Part shown: positions 16,409 to 24,907 of the stretch, piece after piece | How positions within the stretch are numbered: the stretch's first letter is position 1 | Layout: every line of letters begins with the position of its first letter | Assembly (NCBI GenBank): GCA_934371915.1 | Contig: CAKROE010000006.1 | Location: 1 to 64,000, forward strand | From: an uncultured Blautia sp. | Lineage (GTDB): Bacteria; Bacillota; Clostridia; Lachnospirales; Lachnospiraceae | Direction of reading: 5' to 3' | Length of the DNA stretch: 64,000 nt | The notes under the pieces: generated by a model | The model's database searches: none | What the model was told of the DNA's origin: nothing | The model's input: only the letters and a program-made list of their open reading frames with translations | Made by a program: the position numbers and the translations under genes

Positions 16409-18412
16409 TTACGGTCGGCGTATCGACTTCCGCCGATGTTTCTTTGCTTCGTAGAGAAACTGATCTGCTACCGCAATCACCTGCTGGATATCCGTCTTCG
16501 GCCCGGAGCAAAATTCAGCGATTCCGAGAGAGATCTCCACCAGAAACGGTTTATCTGATTTTTCATTAAAATATGTACAGGCATCTTTCACACGTTTGCG
16601 GAATGTTTCCTGATACCCTTCTTCGGTACACTTCAGAAGAATCAGAAATTCATCTCCGCCCACACGCGCCAGAATATCATCGCTTCGAATGCATCCTCTC
16701 AGAATCTCCGCCACACTTCGAAGTGCAAAGTTTCCTGCCGGATGTCCCCAGTTATCATTGATCTCTTTCAGATGGTCGAGATCTCCGCAGATCAGATAAG
16801 TGCGCTGTTCCTGCTCTTCATGACAGAATTTTTTTGCTTCTTCTGTAAATCCTCTGAGATTCAAAAGTCCGGTCAGCTCATCATTCGCAGACATGATACC
16901 CAGAATCCGATTACGTTCCCGGATCGTTTCAAGGTCTTTCGTCATCTCACGGCGTCTGGCCGCTTCTGCCTTACTTATTTCAAGATAGCGGAGAGAAAGC
17001 CCAATCTGCAGACTGATCACATAGAAGAACGGAAATTCTTCCTGCTGAATATCACATGCCAGTAAGCCGTACTGTCTTTCGCCGGAAAACAGCAAAAAAA
17101 TCATAAACTGATGTCTCTCTCCATCCTCCATAAGCTGACAGATTCCACCTTCTTTTGAAACCGGCGGACGGTCATAAAGATGAAATGCATCCACTTCTTC
17201 TTTTCTGTAATATGCTGCAAGACGCAGATTCTCCGGACATTTCCACTCATCATCTTTGCGATAGACAGCAGGCTCGTCCAAAAGGAAAAGATAAGTACAT
17301 TTCGTCCGAAGTTCCCGCATATTTTCCATTGCTTCCAGAAGAAAAGCATGTTCATCATCCATGCAGTCATTTAAATTTCGTGCAAGAGACGGAATAAACC
17401 AGGACCTTCTCTGAAAATTGATCAGTTCCAGTTTCATATTTGTAATGGTACGGTTTAATTTATGTATCTGATCGACAAGATTCAGTGGTGTATTCTGTGT
17501 TTTGCCGTTTTTATCCTGACATCCGCAGGACTCCCTGACACACAGAGAAACCGGGACACGTCTTGACAATGCATTCTTTCCGTCAAGCTTATAAATCAGA
17601 TCGTAGACCGCCATTCTGCCCATCAGAACACCATCCTGAACAACGGTTGTAAGTGCAGGGTCCATGCCTGATGCCCGCTCGCAGTCATCAAATCCGGTGA
17701 TCAGGATATCTTTTCCAACTTTCAGTCCACGCTTTTCGCATACACGGTAACCGGCAAATGCCATTTCATCGTTGGCAAATACAATTGCCTCGGCATTCGG
17801 ATTATCATCAAGAAGCTGATCTACCTGACGGTCAACAAACTCGGAATAATCACCCTGTGCAATCATCTTGTCATTGACCGGAAGATGATATCTTTCCATC
17901 ATTTCAAAATAGGTAGCTTTTCGCTCTTTTGCATCAGTATTCTGCGCCGGTCCGGATACAAAAAGAATATTGCTGCAATGATGTTCCTCAATCAGGTGCG
18001 CCATAACCAGCCGGATTCCCTGTTTGTTGTCACAGATCAGTGAATGGCAGTTTGGCTCATGTACGATTTCTGTGAGAAATACTGTCGGAATGGAATTAAA
18101 TTTCAATGCGAACTGCTCGGCACTTTCGTTTTTCAGCTGAAGCCCGAGTGTACCATAATTGATGATCAGACCGTCAAGACCACCGATCAGACTGTAATCG
18201 TGAATCGTATTAAATTGATAGTCAAAAGAATTCTTATGTGTTCCGCCAAGCATATCCTCGAAAAAGTCTTTTGTCTGCGTTCCGAGAAAGAAACAGACAT
18301 TGACATCCAGTTCTTCTGCTGCCTCTGCAATTCCAAGGATGTGTTCCTTCGGAAAGTATGTATGTACACCACCAATCAGAATTCCAATATTATATCGCTT
18401 ATGTTCTTTCAT
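16409..18412 (-). CDS. Cytoplasmic LacI-type sensor diguanylate cyclase
   Basis: 667 residues with the start at 18412, preceded by GAGGGGTG; 11 extra codons upstream lack a site. Residues about 1-310 form a periplasmic-binding-protein fold like that of LacI effector domains (IGILIGGVHTYFPKEHILGI, VFANDEMAFAGYRVCEKRGL, LITGFDDCERASGMDPALTTV) but with no DNA-binding helix-turn-helix and no signal peptide. It ends in a Cys cluster (CVRESCGCQ). A GAF-like/linker region and coiled coil follow. The C-terminal GGDEF domain is intact (RVGGDEFLILL) with an RSDD inhibitory-site motif. It should make cyclic di-GMP in response to an internal sugar-like ligand. Confidence 0.88.
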   Translation of the reverse strand: MKEHKRYNIGILIGGVHTYFPKEHILGIAEAAEELDVNVCFFLGTQTKDFFEDMLGGTHKNSFDYQFNTIHDYSLIGGLDGLIINYGTLGLQLKNESAEQFALKFNSIPTVFLTEIVHEPNCHSLICDNKQGIRLVMAHLIEEHHCSNILFVSGPAQNTDAKERKATYFEMMERYHLPVNDKMIAQGDYSEFVDRQVDQLLDDNPNAEAIVFANDEMAFAGYRVCEKRGLKVGKDILITGFDDCERASGMDPALTTVVQDGVLMGRMAVYDLIYKLDGKNALSRRVPVSLCVRESCGCQDKNGKTQNTPLNLVDQIHKLNRTITNMKLELINFQRRSWFIPSLARNLNDCMDDEHAFLLEAMENMRELRTKCTYLFLLDEPAVYRKDDEWKCPENLRLAAYYRKEEVDAFHLYDRPPVSKEGGICQLMEDGERHQFMIFLLFSGERQYGLLACDIQQEEFPFFYVISLQIGLSLRYLEISKAEAARRREMTKDLETIRERNRILGIMSANDELTGLLNLRGFTEEAKKFCHEEQEQRTYLICGDLDHLKEINDNWGHPAGNFALRSVAEILRGCIRSDDILARVGGDEFLILLKCTEEGYQETFRKRVKDACTYFNEKSDKPFLVEISLGIAEFCSGPKTDIQQVIAVADQFLYEAKKHRRKSIRRP

Positions 18413-18644
18413 GTCAGACACCCCTCTGAATGAATATACGCACACATTTTTGTATATTATACCAGTAAAATGTCAATATGACCAGTAATTATCTGGTACT
18501 TTTTGCTGCTATTTTGCATCTATAATTTTGTTTTTAATTTCAAAATTGCATTATCAATAAATGTCAGCCCCGATATAATAAGAAAAAAGCTGACTCCAGC
18601 GAAAGGAACCTGTTCGTGGACATTCAGCAGAATGGAGACTTTTT

Positions 18645-18845
18645 ATGAAGTTACTATTTAAACAGCGGCTGTTTTCATGGTTTGACAGCTATGATATTAA
18701 TTTCAGTGGATGGCACATCGACGGCGGCTTCATGGAATGGGATTATTCCATTACTGACGAAAACGGCGCGCCTGTCGCAACTGTATCCAAAAAACTTTTA
18801 CATATGACCGATACTTATGTACTGGATATCGTTCAATTTTGGTAG
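18645..18845 (+). pseudogene. Internally deleted remnant of a LURP-one-related (YxjI-type) gene
   Basis: The 66 codons join two pieces of a LOR/YxjI protein that are normally about 70 residues apart. MKLLFKQRLFSWFDSYDI is the start of the family and NFSGWHIDGGFMEWDYSI with VSKKLLHMTDTYVLDIV is the second half, where a full protein has the central beta-barrel strands between. The C-terminal ~20 residues are also missing. The family fold needs the deleted strands, so a working protein is unlikely although the reading frame and a ribosome site (GGAG) are intact. The deletion join is in frame. A 53-bp repeat array begins right after the stop. Confidence 0.75.
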
Positions 18846-18880
18846 TTTCAATGACTCCCGGAGTACTTACTATATCATGA

Positions 18881-19095
18881 GGCAACCAATTTCAAAAATT
18901 TTGTTGGCTCTGATATAGATTGCTTATCTTCAGGTCATTTAATGCTTGAATTTTCGTGGACTTTTATATGACTTGTTTTTCTCTGAGTCATTCAGCCCTC
19001 CAATTCCCGTGGCCTTTCATATAGATTACTTATCAACGGGTCATTCAGTGACTCAGCAATGCTTCTTATTTGTTTAATGGGAATACGACAGTCAG
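18881..19095. repeat. 53-bp-period tandem array 1 (about four degenerate units)
   Basis: Anchors GTCAT on the plus strand occur at 18934, 18987 and 19040, exactly 53 bp apart. A degenerate anchor (GGCA) lies at 18881, again 53 bp earlier, and GTCAG at 19091 is two bases out of phase. Units diverge between anchors but share ATATAGATT(A/G)CTTATC in two of three. No gene is present between 18846 and 19281. Confidence 0.8.
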
Positions 19096-19281
19096 AAGCA
19101 TTTTGAATCTTTCAACTGCATAAACCGCATGTGGAATAGTTGCCGACATTATCAGAGCCTCCCCCTATGGAATCGGTGTTCCAATCACAGCATAACCGTA
19201 CTCTTTTGAACCGTTTTCTGTCAATCTCGCTTTCCCACAATAATACAATACCGGGATCTTTGCAGATCCCGGCGCAACTTC

Positions 19282-19851
19282 CTATTCTTCGGTTAACCAC
19301 TCTTTTACTTTTTCGTCCTCCTCACCAAGAATCTGCGCAATTTTTTCCACAGGCATCCCTTCCCGATCAAGAGCTTTCGCAGTTCTTTCACGTTCTCTTT
19401 TGCATTCTTTTTCATTTTCTTCCTGAATCAATCTCTCTAACGCATCACACATACCAACATTTTCCTCCTTTTCCGTCGCTTTTAGTTCTGATACCCTCTG
19501 TGCCAGAACCTCGCTGTACATTTCATCAGCATTTTTGCAGTTCAAATCATGCATCAGTCTCCCCAGGGCCGTATTCTTGTCCTGCATTGAAGAGTTCACA
19601 TATATGATATGCGAGCCGTCTCCAAACATTCCCCCGGTCTCTTCGATAACTCTATCTGCATGATAGATCGGAAGCCCTTTTCCCGGTGCATCATCTTTCG
19701 TGATAAAAATCACATAGCTGTCCGGCAGCTCCTCACAATCCTGTCCCGGGTTCAACGTATTCATATCCAGCAGGCCACTGTGATATCTCGCCCTCTTTGG
19801 GGATGCTCCCTCTCGTAATGATAATTTTAGTTTCAGAAACTGTTCTTTCAT
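19282..19851 (-). pseudogene. N-terminally truncated Rpn/PD-(D/E)XK transposase-family gene
   Basis: 189 codons match the second half of the Rpn-type recombination-promoting nuclease / PD-(D/E)XK transposase family. SPKRARYHSGLLDMNTLNPGQDCEELPDSYVIFIT and the following GKGLPIYHADRVIEETGG then SHIIYVNSS, LGRLMHDLNCKNADEMY are hallmark segments. Full members are about 300 residues and carry the nuclease core, with its catalytic acidic residues, before this point. Here only 17 unrelated-looking residues precede SPKRAR. The C-terminal helical, charged tail (NEKECKRERERTAKALDREGMPVEKIAQIL) is complete. It is probably a dead remnant, although translation of the fragment cannot be excluded. Confidence 0.7.
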
Positions 19852-20170
19852 ATGAACTTTCCTCTTCTCCGCATATCGTTTCTCAAAGGAATTATCGGAA
19901 TGTATCCTTAACTTTCTGTTCTCACAAAAGTTTTATCTTCTGTACAGATAAATAGTTTTTCTGTACCACCTTTCTTTTAGTCCTGTATGTTCTTAGATTA
20001 GCAAGAATTATATCTTCCGTCAACGAAACTTTTTATAAACTTATCCCTCAAAATGTCATCCAGTTGCTTCTCCTGTAATTTGAATTTTGATTGGAAAATG
20101 AAATGTTTTTGTAATAATTTGGAATTTCCATGGGGCATTCTGCTGTGAAAGATGTGTTTAAGGTGCGAAA
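19852..20170. other. Gene-free stretch upstream of the PcsB-like gene
   Basis: About 320 AT-rich bases without a convincing reading frame or RNA gene. It ends at the WalR-type box at 20171. I see no repeat of the 53-bp family here. Confidence 0.5.
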
Positions 20171-20187
20171 TGTTACATGTTTGTTAC
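20171..20187 (+). promoter_or_regulatory. WalR (YycF)-type binding site
   Basis: TGTTAC-N5-TGTTAC matches exactly the published WalR consensus TGTWAH-N5-TGTWAH. It sits 18 bp before the -35 of the downstream cell-wall gene, an activator position. WalRK controls peptidoglycan hydrolases in Firmicutes, including pcsB and 3D-domain yocH, the two families fused in the gene it precedes. Confidence 0.75.
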
Positions 20188-20205
20188 AAAATTAAAATGA
20201 AAGTG

Positions 20206-20233
20206 TTGATTATTTGCGAAAATGTGTTATACT
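20206..20233 (+). promoter_or_regulatory. Promoter of the PcsB-like gene
   Basis: TTGATT at 20206-20211, 16-bp spacer, TATACT at 20228-20233. The spacer is one base short of ideal and the -35 is imperfect, consistent with a need for an activator at the adjacent WalR-type site. Confidence 0.6.
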
Positions 20234-20265
20234 TAGCGTACAAAATATTTAAGAGGTGTTATTTT

Positions 20266-21567
20266 ATGAAAAGCAAAAAAGTTCTTTCACTGCTTCTTGC
20301 ATGTGCAGTGACCGTATCTATGGGAACAACCGTATTTGCTTCCACAGAAGATCAGATTGCAGCAGCGCAGGAACAGAAGCAGGAGGCGCAGGCGGGACTT
20401 GCTCAGGCACAGGCGAACATCAGTAATCTGGAAAGCAAGAAACAGGAACTCGAAACCTACCTGTCAGAACTGAATACTCAATATACAGAACTTACCGACA
20501 GTATTTCACAGCTCAGCGTAGAAGCCGCTGAAAAAGAAGAAGAGCTGAAAAATGTGCAGGCAGAGCTTGAAAAAGCAAAACAGGATGCACAGGATCAGTA
20601 CGAAGCCATGAAGATCCGTATTAAATATATGTACGAAAATGGCGGAAGCACAATGCTTGAGCTTCTTCTTTCTTCAAATAATCTTTCTGATTTCTTAAAT
20701 GAAGCAAGCAACATCGCATCCATTTCTACATATGACAGAAATATGCTTAAGAAATATGAAGAAACGCAGGAAGCAATCAAAACTCAGGAGGCGCAGGTGG
20801 AAGAAGAATCTACTTCTATCAGCAATCTTCTGACAGAAAAAAGCTCCAAACAGCAGGAAGTTCAGAATCTGGTATCCACTACCAGCGATAATATCAGTTC
20901 CTATGTAAACCAGATCAGTGCAAGTCAGGATGAGGCAAGCGCACTGATGGCACAGGTAAACAGCGCTGACAGCAGCATTTCACAGCTGATGGAACAGGCA
21001 GAGCAGGAACGTGCAGCAGAGGAAGCTGCGGCAGAAGCGGCTCAGGCTGCAGAAGCAGCTCAGAATACAGAAGAGACCGGTGTAGCGGATGAAGGTGACA
21101 GCACCGACGAAAATGTTGATTCTTCTGCAAGTGAAGAAAGTTCTGAATCTGTTGATACAACTGAAGATACATCCTACACAGAAGACAGCAGTTCTTCCGA
21201 TGATGTCTCCGCAGACACTTCAGTTTCAGAGGACACTTCCTCAGACAATTCGGACAGCAGTTCTTCCGATTCCGGTTCTTCCAGCCAGGGAAAATACCTT
21301 GGAAACTTTATGCTGACAGGATATTGTAACTGCGCACAGTGCTGCGGAACAGCAGGAAATGCAACTGCAAGCGGTGTTATGCCGACAGCAGGACATACTG
21401 TAGCGATGGCTGGTGTACCGTTTGGAACACAGCTTCTGATTAATGGTACCGTTTATACCGTAGAAGATCTTGGAACTCCTTATGGACATGTTGACATTTA
21501 TTGTGGCAGCCATAGCGAGGCACTGAGCTTCGGATTACAGTATGCGGATGTGTACCAGTTAAATTAA
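20266..21567 (+). CDS. Secreted PcsB-like coiled-coil protein with C-terminal 3D domain
   Basis: 433 residues from the ATG at 20266, which has GAGGTG upstream. A signal peptide ends after ...TTVFA (25). Residues 26-255 are a PcsB/CwlO-type coiled coil with the ENGGSTMLELLLSSNNLSDFL elbow that contacts FtsEX in homologues. An Ala/Glu then Ser/Asp/Thr-rich linker spans about 256-350. The end (about 352-433) is a 3D domain, a double-psi barrel of the RlpA/MltA type: LTGYCNCAQCCG, TASGVMPTAGHTVAM and VEDLGTPYGHVDIYC with the conserved aspartates. A lytic transglycosylase-like role in wall growth is probable. A perfect WalR-type box and promoter lie upstream. Confidence 0.88.
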   Translation: MKSKKVLSLLLACAVTVSMGTTVFASTEDQIAAAQEQKQEAQAGLAQAQANISNLESKKQELETYLSELNTQYTELTDSISQLSVEAAEKEEELKNVQAELEKAKQDAQDQYEAMKIRIKYMYENGGSTMLELLLSSNNLSDFLNEASNIASISTYDRNMLKKYEETQEAIKTQEAQVEEESTSISNLLTEKSSKQQEVQNLVSTTSDNISSYVNQISASQDEASALMAQVNSADSSISQLMEQAEQERAAEEAAAEAAQAAEAAQNTEETGVADEGDSTDENVDSSASEESSESVDTTEDTSYTEDSSSSDDVSADTSVSEDTSSDNSDSSSSDSGSSSQGKYLGNFMLTGYCNCAQCCGTAGNATASGVMPTAGHTVAMAGVPFGTQLLINGTVYTVEDLGTPYGHVDIYCGSHSEALSFGLQYADVYQLN

Positions 21568-21591
21568 AGGGGAATTTTAATATATACAGAG

Positions 21592-21620
21592 AACAGCAGG
21601 CCATGAAGGTCTGCTGTTTT
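21592..21620 (+). terminator. Terminator of the PcsB-like gene
   Basis: Eight-base perfect stem (AACAGCAG, 21592-21599, with 21611-21618) plus an inner GCC/GGT pair, then a short T run. It may also slow transcripts from the convergent shell-protein gene. Confidence 0.6.
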
Positions 21621-21633
21621 GCGTTACGTTATT

Positions 21634-22350
21634 TTAGAGATATGGTGTACCGGGGATTTCCGGATAGGAGCCCATGCCGATCAGAAGTTCCAGACCAACC
21701 TGGCGTGCCTCGAGTACAGCCGCCTTAACTGCACTGGCATCACCGGAGATACCGAGGATCACTTCATTGGAATGACTGGTTCCGATGCTTGGGGTCATAT
21801 AGCAGGTAATATTTACTGCAGATGCCTTCATTGCGGTGTCCGCCATCACAAGGCCGATTGCAGCCGGGGAGCCTGCCATGAATCCGAATGCTTCACCGGG
21901 TACTGCATGAAAGGCTTTCTGTAATGCAGTGCCTGCACTCGCAGAATAAGTAAATTCCAGATGTCCGGATTCGCTGATATAAAGTTCACCGGCATTTTTC
22001 TTTGTGAGTTCCAGTGCCAGTTCAATCGCATGACGCACATCCGAAACATCATTTCCACCGATCACGATATAGTTTCCATGACCGCCCCAGCCTTTGGTGT
22101 CGCGCGGAAATTCGATGGAAAGCACCTCTGTATTGGTTGCTTTGACCGCATCATCGATCGCTGTGATCTGTCCTGCCGCGCCTGTCCTTGAACTGAACAG
22201 TCCGAGCGCATGATATTTGGCACCCACATTCATTTCTTTTAATAATGTATCATCAATTCCGGAAATCACCAGTCCGATCGTATCAAGAACGGTGGTTCCC
22301 ACAAATTCTGTCCGCGTACAATGTGTACTGATACTTTTTACATCAATCAT
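21634..22350 (-). CDS. Orphan PduB-like tandem-domain microcompartment shell protein
   Basis: 238 residues containing two bacterial microcompartment domains, the PduB type. FVGTTVLDTIGLVISGIDDTLL, GLFSSRTGAAGQITAIDDAVKATNTEVLSIEFPRDTKGWGGHG, FGFMAGSPAAIGLVMADTAMKA and TSHSNEVILGISGDASAV are close to PduB consensus. Such proteins form trimers with a gated pore in shells around diol or amine metabolism enzymes. No other shell or enzyme gene of that kind lies in this window; neighbours are a wall protein and a tRNA. It may serve a distant locus, or have been left behind. Confidence 0.88.
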   Translation of the reverse strand: MIDVKSISTHCTRTEFVGTTVLDTIGLVISGIDDTLLKEMNVGAKYHALGLFSSRTGAAGQITAIDDAVKATNTEVLSIEFPRDTKGWGGHGNYIVIGGNDVSDVRHAIELALELTKKNAGELYISESGHLEFTYSASAGTALQKAFHAVPGEAFGFMAGSPAAIGLVMADTAMKASAVNITCYMTPSIGTSHSNEVILGISGDASAVKAAVLEARQVGLELLIGMGSYPEIPGTPYL

Positions 22351-22518
22351 GAGAAAACTCCTTTCTGTTCTGATAATTATTTAGCATCATCAGAAACAGA
22401 TCTTTGATATAAATATAACGTATTATGTACTCGTTTGCAAGAAAGAACACCGGCAAAACCCATATTGAATATACTTTTAAATTTTTTAAATTTTTTTGAA
22501 AAAATCTCAAAAAAGTTG

Positions 22519-22547
22519 TTGACATTTGTATTCCACTATAATATAAT
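22519..22547 (+). promoter_or_regulatory. tRNA-Pro promoter
   Basis: Perfect TTGACA (22519-22524), 17-bp spacer, perfect TATAAT (22542-22547). Confidence 0.9.
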
Positions 22548-22583
22548 ATGTCTTGCGTCAAGCGACAAAGCAAAATTAAATAA

Positions 22584-22657
22584 CGAAGTGTGGCTCAGTT
22601 TGGTAGAGCGCTGCGTTCGGGACGCAGAGGCCGCAGGTTCAAATCCTGTCACTTCGA
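22584..22657 (+). tRNA. tRNA-Pro (anticodon CGG)
   Basis: A 74-nt cloverleaf. The acceptor stem CGAAGTG (22584-22590) pairs with CACTTCG (22650-22656). The anticodon arm is CTGCG-TTCGGGA-CGCAG, giving anticodon CGG, which reads CCG. The T arm has GGTTCAAATCC. CCA is not encoded. A consensus promoter and a strong terminator frame it as a single-gene unit. Confidence 0.95.
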
Positions 22658-22671
22658 CTACTTGGCAGGGG

Positions 22672-22710
22672 CGCCGAAAACTTTAGGAATAAGGTTTTCG
22701 GTGTTTTTTT
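22672..22710 (+). terminator. Terminator of tRNA-Pro
   Basis: Ten-base stem (22672-22681 with 22694-22703, core CCGAAAAC) followed by seven T residues. Confidence 0.85.
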
Positions 22711-22941
22711 GCGTTGGCATAAAAAGTATCAAAATTCATCTGGTCACGAATTTAGTCACGAATAATACAACTTTCTATCAACATTGCAAGAAGAATATAA
22801 CAACTTTTAAAAATCTCATGTTGTCTGGATATTTTTATATTTCACCATTTCCACTCCTGAATATCTTTTCCAGTCTTATCATTATATATCAAATGCTAAT
22901 ATAAGGAGAAATTAACCGGAAGTACACACAAATCGAAAAGC
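22711..22941. other. Gene-free stretch between tRNA-Pro and array 2
   Basis: No convincing gene. A short direct duplication GTCACGAAT occurs at 22743 and 22755; read in the plus direction it gives LVTNLVTN. That resembles the C-terminal ends I recall from tyrosine integrases of elements that use tRNA genes, so this may be the scar of an excised element. Weak evidence. Confidence 0.3.
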
Positions 22942-23160
22942 CAGATACCTCGAATAAGCATAAGTCATCTGAAGGCCCACCAAAATCCCGTAATTGGATA
23001 CCTCGAATAAGCATAAGTCATCTGAAGGCCCACCAAAATCCCGTAATTGGATACCTTGAATAAGAGCAAGTCATCTGAAGGCCCACCAAAATCCCACAAT
23101 TAGATACCTTGAATAAGAGTAAGTCATCTGAAGGCTCACCAAAATCCTCAAATTGGTTGA
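22942..23160. repeat. 53-bp-period tandem array 2 (four units)
   Basis: Four nearly identical 53-bp units with GTCAT anchors at 22964, 23017, 23070 and 23123. The first two units are identical to each other, the third and fourth differ at a few positions. Consensus segments are ATACCTCGAATAAG, AAGTCATCTGAAGGCCCACC and AAAATCCC. The stretch from 23160 to 23321 holds no gene that I can support. Confidence 0.95.
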
Positions 23161-23321
23161 CTCAGCGTATAATAAGCCTTCCAGTGGTCACTGCGTACAT
23201 CGAAATCAGATGGTTCTGGTATGACTAACCCAAACCAAAGTCAACATACCGGCACTGTTCTAACACAAGCACCTCCGCTCAGTATCAACATGCCAATCGT
23301 ATTTATAATTTTCTATACCGT

Positions 23322-23386
23322 AAAAAAATACCCGGACGGGAAACATCTCTCACTTCAATTATAAGTGATTTTCTCCATCCGGGTAT
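23322..23386 (-). terminator. Terminator of the glgC-glgD-spoVG unit
   Basis: Arms around 23329-23339 and 23376-23385 (TACCCGGA core), with a second internal CACTT/AAGTG pair, followed on the minus strand by seven T residues (23322-23328). It lies about 70 bp past the spoVG stop. Confidence 0.8.
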
Positions 23387-23454
23387 ACCTTCTCTTTATT
23401 TTATTGTTTTTGTATTTTCTTTATTTAATCCCAGCCCATACATTCTGTTCCGGT

Positions 23455-23745
23455 TTATTCTGCTGCTTCAACTGCTTCCACAGGCTCTGCCTCCAGCATT
23501 TCCTGATACTTACCAAGAATCAGTTTCTGAATCATGTCTCTTGTACCGGAATTGATCGGATGAGCAATGTCTCTGTACTCTCCGTCTGTGGCCTTACGGC
23601 TCGGCATAGCGATAAACAGTCCTTTTTCGCCTTCGATCACTTTGATATCATGAACTACGAATTCCTCATCAATTGTGATAGAAACAACTGCTTTCATCTT
23701 TCCTTCTTTTGCTACTTTTCTTACACGTACGTCTGTAATATTCAT
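23455..23745 (-). CDS. spoVG: Septation/sporulation regulator SpoVG
   Basis: 96 residues from the ATG at 23745 ([21 protein letters not shown]), preceded by AAGGGG; ten more codons upstream are not part of the family. The [21 protein letters not shown] and [11 protein letters not shown] segments are highly conserved. SpoVG binds nucleic acid and affects sporulation, septation and capsule or virulence genes depending on species. The last 15 residues are an Ala/Glu-rich tail. It lies 43 bp after glgD in the same direction and before a shared terminator. Confidence 0.97.
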   Translation of the reverse strand: MNITDVRVRKVAKEGKMKAVVSITIDEEFVVHDIKVIEGEKGLFIAMPSRKATDGEYRDIAHPINSGTRDMIQKLILGKYQEMLEAEPVEAVEAAE

Positions 23746-23788
23746 CGTGTCTGCCCCTTTCATTTTCATACGCATTTATGAGTTCGCA

Positions 23789-24907
23789 TTATAATGCGTA
23801 TCTCTCATTTTTCTCAACGACGATTTTAATCCCGTCTTCGCCGCAATAGCAGGAATTTGCACGAATGGTATCCCTGCTCTCAACAATACAGTTCTCGATA
23901 CGTGTATTGTCCCCAATATAAACATTATTAAGAATCACAGAGTTCTTAATCACACAGTTATTTCCTACATAGACATCTTTAAACAGAACCGAATTTTCGA
24001 CAGTTCCGTTGATGATCGAACCACTCGAAACAAGACTGTTCTTAACGACTGCCCCCGGATTATATTTAGCCGGCGGAAGATCATCGATCTTTGTTTTGAT
24101 CGACGGTTCCTGTCTGAAGAAATAATTGCGGATATCCGGTCGCAGGAAATCCATGTTGGTACGATAGTATGCTTCTGCAGTAGAAATATTGCTCCAGTAA
24201 GCATCCATCTTGTATCCATAGATTCTCTTGAGATTTTTGTAACGGATCAGGATATCGTTTACAAAATCATGTCTGCCCTCAAGTGCCGCACGCTCCAGAA
24301 GCTCGATCAGCTGTCTTCTTCTTACTACGTAGATACCTGTAGAGATTGTATTATAGGAAGAAACAATCGGTTTTTCTTCAAATTCTATAATCCTGTTATC
24401 CTCATTCATACGTACCACGCCAAAGCGTTCTACTTCTTTCTGATCTTCACAGGTAGTGCAGACCACTGTAATATCCGCCCGCTTTGCAATATGATACTCA
24501 AGCACTTTATTATAATCCATCCGGTATACACAATCACCGGATGCAATAACTACATATGGTTCATGACTTTTTTTCAGGAAATCAATATTCTGATAAATGG
24601 CATCCGCCGTTCCCTGATACCACAGGCTGTTGTCCTTCGTGATCGTAGGAGTAAATACAAACAGGCCTCCCTGCTTACGTCCGAAATCCCACCATTTCGA
24701 GGAACTTAAATGTTCATTCAAAGAGCGGGCATTGTACTGTGTCAGTACAGCTACCTTCTGAATATGCGAATTTGCCATATTGCTCAATGCAAAATCAATG
24801 CTGCGGTAACTTCCCGCTACAGGCATCGCTGCGATAGCCCTCTTATCCGACAGTTCTCTCATGCGGCTGTTGTTTCCGCCAGCCAGAATAATACCTATTG
24901 CTCTCAT
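23789..24907 (-). CDS. glgD: Glucose-1-phosphate adenylyltransferase, GlgD (non-catalytic) subunit
   Basis: 372 residues. A nucleotidyltransferase fold is followed by a left-handed beta-helix. The catalytic region is altered compared with Glg[16 protein letters not shown] in place of the GGxGxRL loop, and [10 protein letters not shown] in place of [10 protein letters not shown]. This is the usual state for GlgD, which regulates or stabilises GlgC in Firmicutes. Its start codon overlaps the glgC stop by 4 bp. Confidence 0.95.
   Translation of the reverse strand: MRAIGIILAGGNNSRMRELSDKRAIAAMPVAGSYRSIDFALSNMANSHIQKVAVLTQYNARSLNEHLSSSKWWDFGRKQGGLFVFTPTITKDNSLWYQGTADAIYQNIDFLKKSHEPYVVIASGDCVYRMDYNKVLEYHIAKRADITVVCTTCEDQKEVERFGVVRMNEDNRIIEFEEKPIVSSYNTISTGIYVVRRRQLIELLERAALEGRHDFVNDILIRYKNLKRIYGYKMDAYWSNISTAEAYYRTNMDFLRPDIRNYFFRQEPSIKTKIDDLPPAKYNPGAVVKNSLVSSGSIINGTVENSVLFKDVYVGNNCVIKNSVILNNVYIGDNTRIENCIVESRDTIRANSCYCGEDGIKIVVEKNERYAL

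Noticed and set aside
22942..23160. CRISPR array
   Set aside because: The repeats are direct and near-identical over the full 53 bp, so there are no unique spacers between short repeats. No cas genes are nearby.
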